DNA of 64,000 nt from Thecamonas trahens ATCC 50062 (Eukaryota; Apusozoa; Apusomonadida; Apusomonadidae). The DNA lies in assembly GCF_000142905.1 (NCBI RefSeq), contig NW_013657633.1:181505-245504 (forward strand). The letters are read 5' to 3'. A program made the translations under genes and the position numbers. The stretch's first letter is position 1, and every line of letters starts with the position of its first letter. The notes under the pieces were generated by a model. It made no database searches, had not been told where the DNA came from, and saw only the letters and a program-made list of their open reading frames with translations. Positions 63,995-64,000 of this stretch are shown here, in pieces.

Positions 63995-64000
63995 GATTTC

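Overview
This is a gene-dense, GC-rich eukaryotic nuclear window with spliceosomal introns, long stretches of G or C homopolymer and two runs of N. The gene set points to a flagellated, phagotrophic protist: tubulin glutamylase (TTLL), ARL3, CFAP69, a myosin, VAMP7, DENN/WD and PKA-R genes, and cell-surface proteins with EGF, PSI, PKD and SH3 modules. The integrin-like tail, GC content and compact layout fit an apusomonad such as Thecamonas. That placement is inference from gene content only.

Layout. 0-5.5 kb: a cytochrome P450, ARL3, a glycogen-binding-domain/PFK-2/FBPase-2 fusion and a small acidic membrane protein. 5.5-6.6 kb: microsatellites. 6.6-21 kb: a myosin ending in a RUN domain, PRP18, a PKA regulatory subunit with C-terminal membrane helices, SMU1, a DENN/WD40 protein and VAMP7. 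21-24.5 kb: three tRNA-Asp(GTC) genes with upstream TATA boxes at identical spacing, SDHAF4 and a small helical protein. 24.6-31.5 kb: two surface receptors (EGF type, and PSI type with NPxF/NPxY tail) and a TTLL polyglutamylase. 32-40.5 kb: one 2,767-residue ankyrin protein. 40.5-49.3 kb: a Zip3/RNF212-type RING gene split by an assembly gap, CD2BP2, an unknown GYF-like protein, CFAP69 and a nucleotide-sugar transporter. 50-64 kb: a tandem glutathionyl-hydroquinone-reductase-like protein, a palmitoyl-protein thioesterase, a very large membrane metalloprotease ending in SH3, a Ser/Arg/Lys-repeat protein, a GRAMD4-like protein, a coiled-coil protein and a small PDCD4-motif protein.

Themes. Three genes belong to the spliceosome (PRP18, SMU1, CD2BP2), several to cilia and cytoskeleton (ARL3, TTLL, CFAP69, myosin), several to membrane traffic (VAMP7, DENN/WD, GRAMD4, SLC35A) and several to the cell surface. 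Convergent neighbours often lie only 16-40 bp apart and share TTTAAA-like elements. Most introns that can be placed begin GTAC. Three genes (PRP18, DENN/WD, metalloprotease-SH3) each need one extra base in or beside a short G run to read through, which looks like a systematic undercall.
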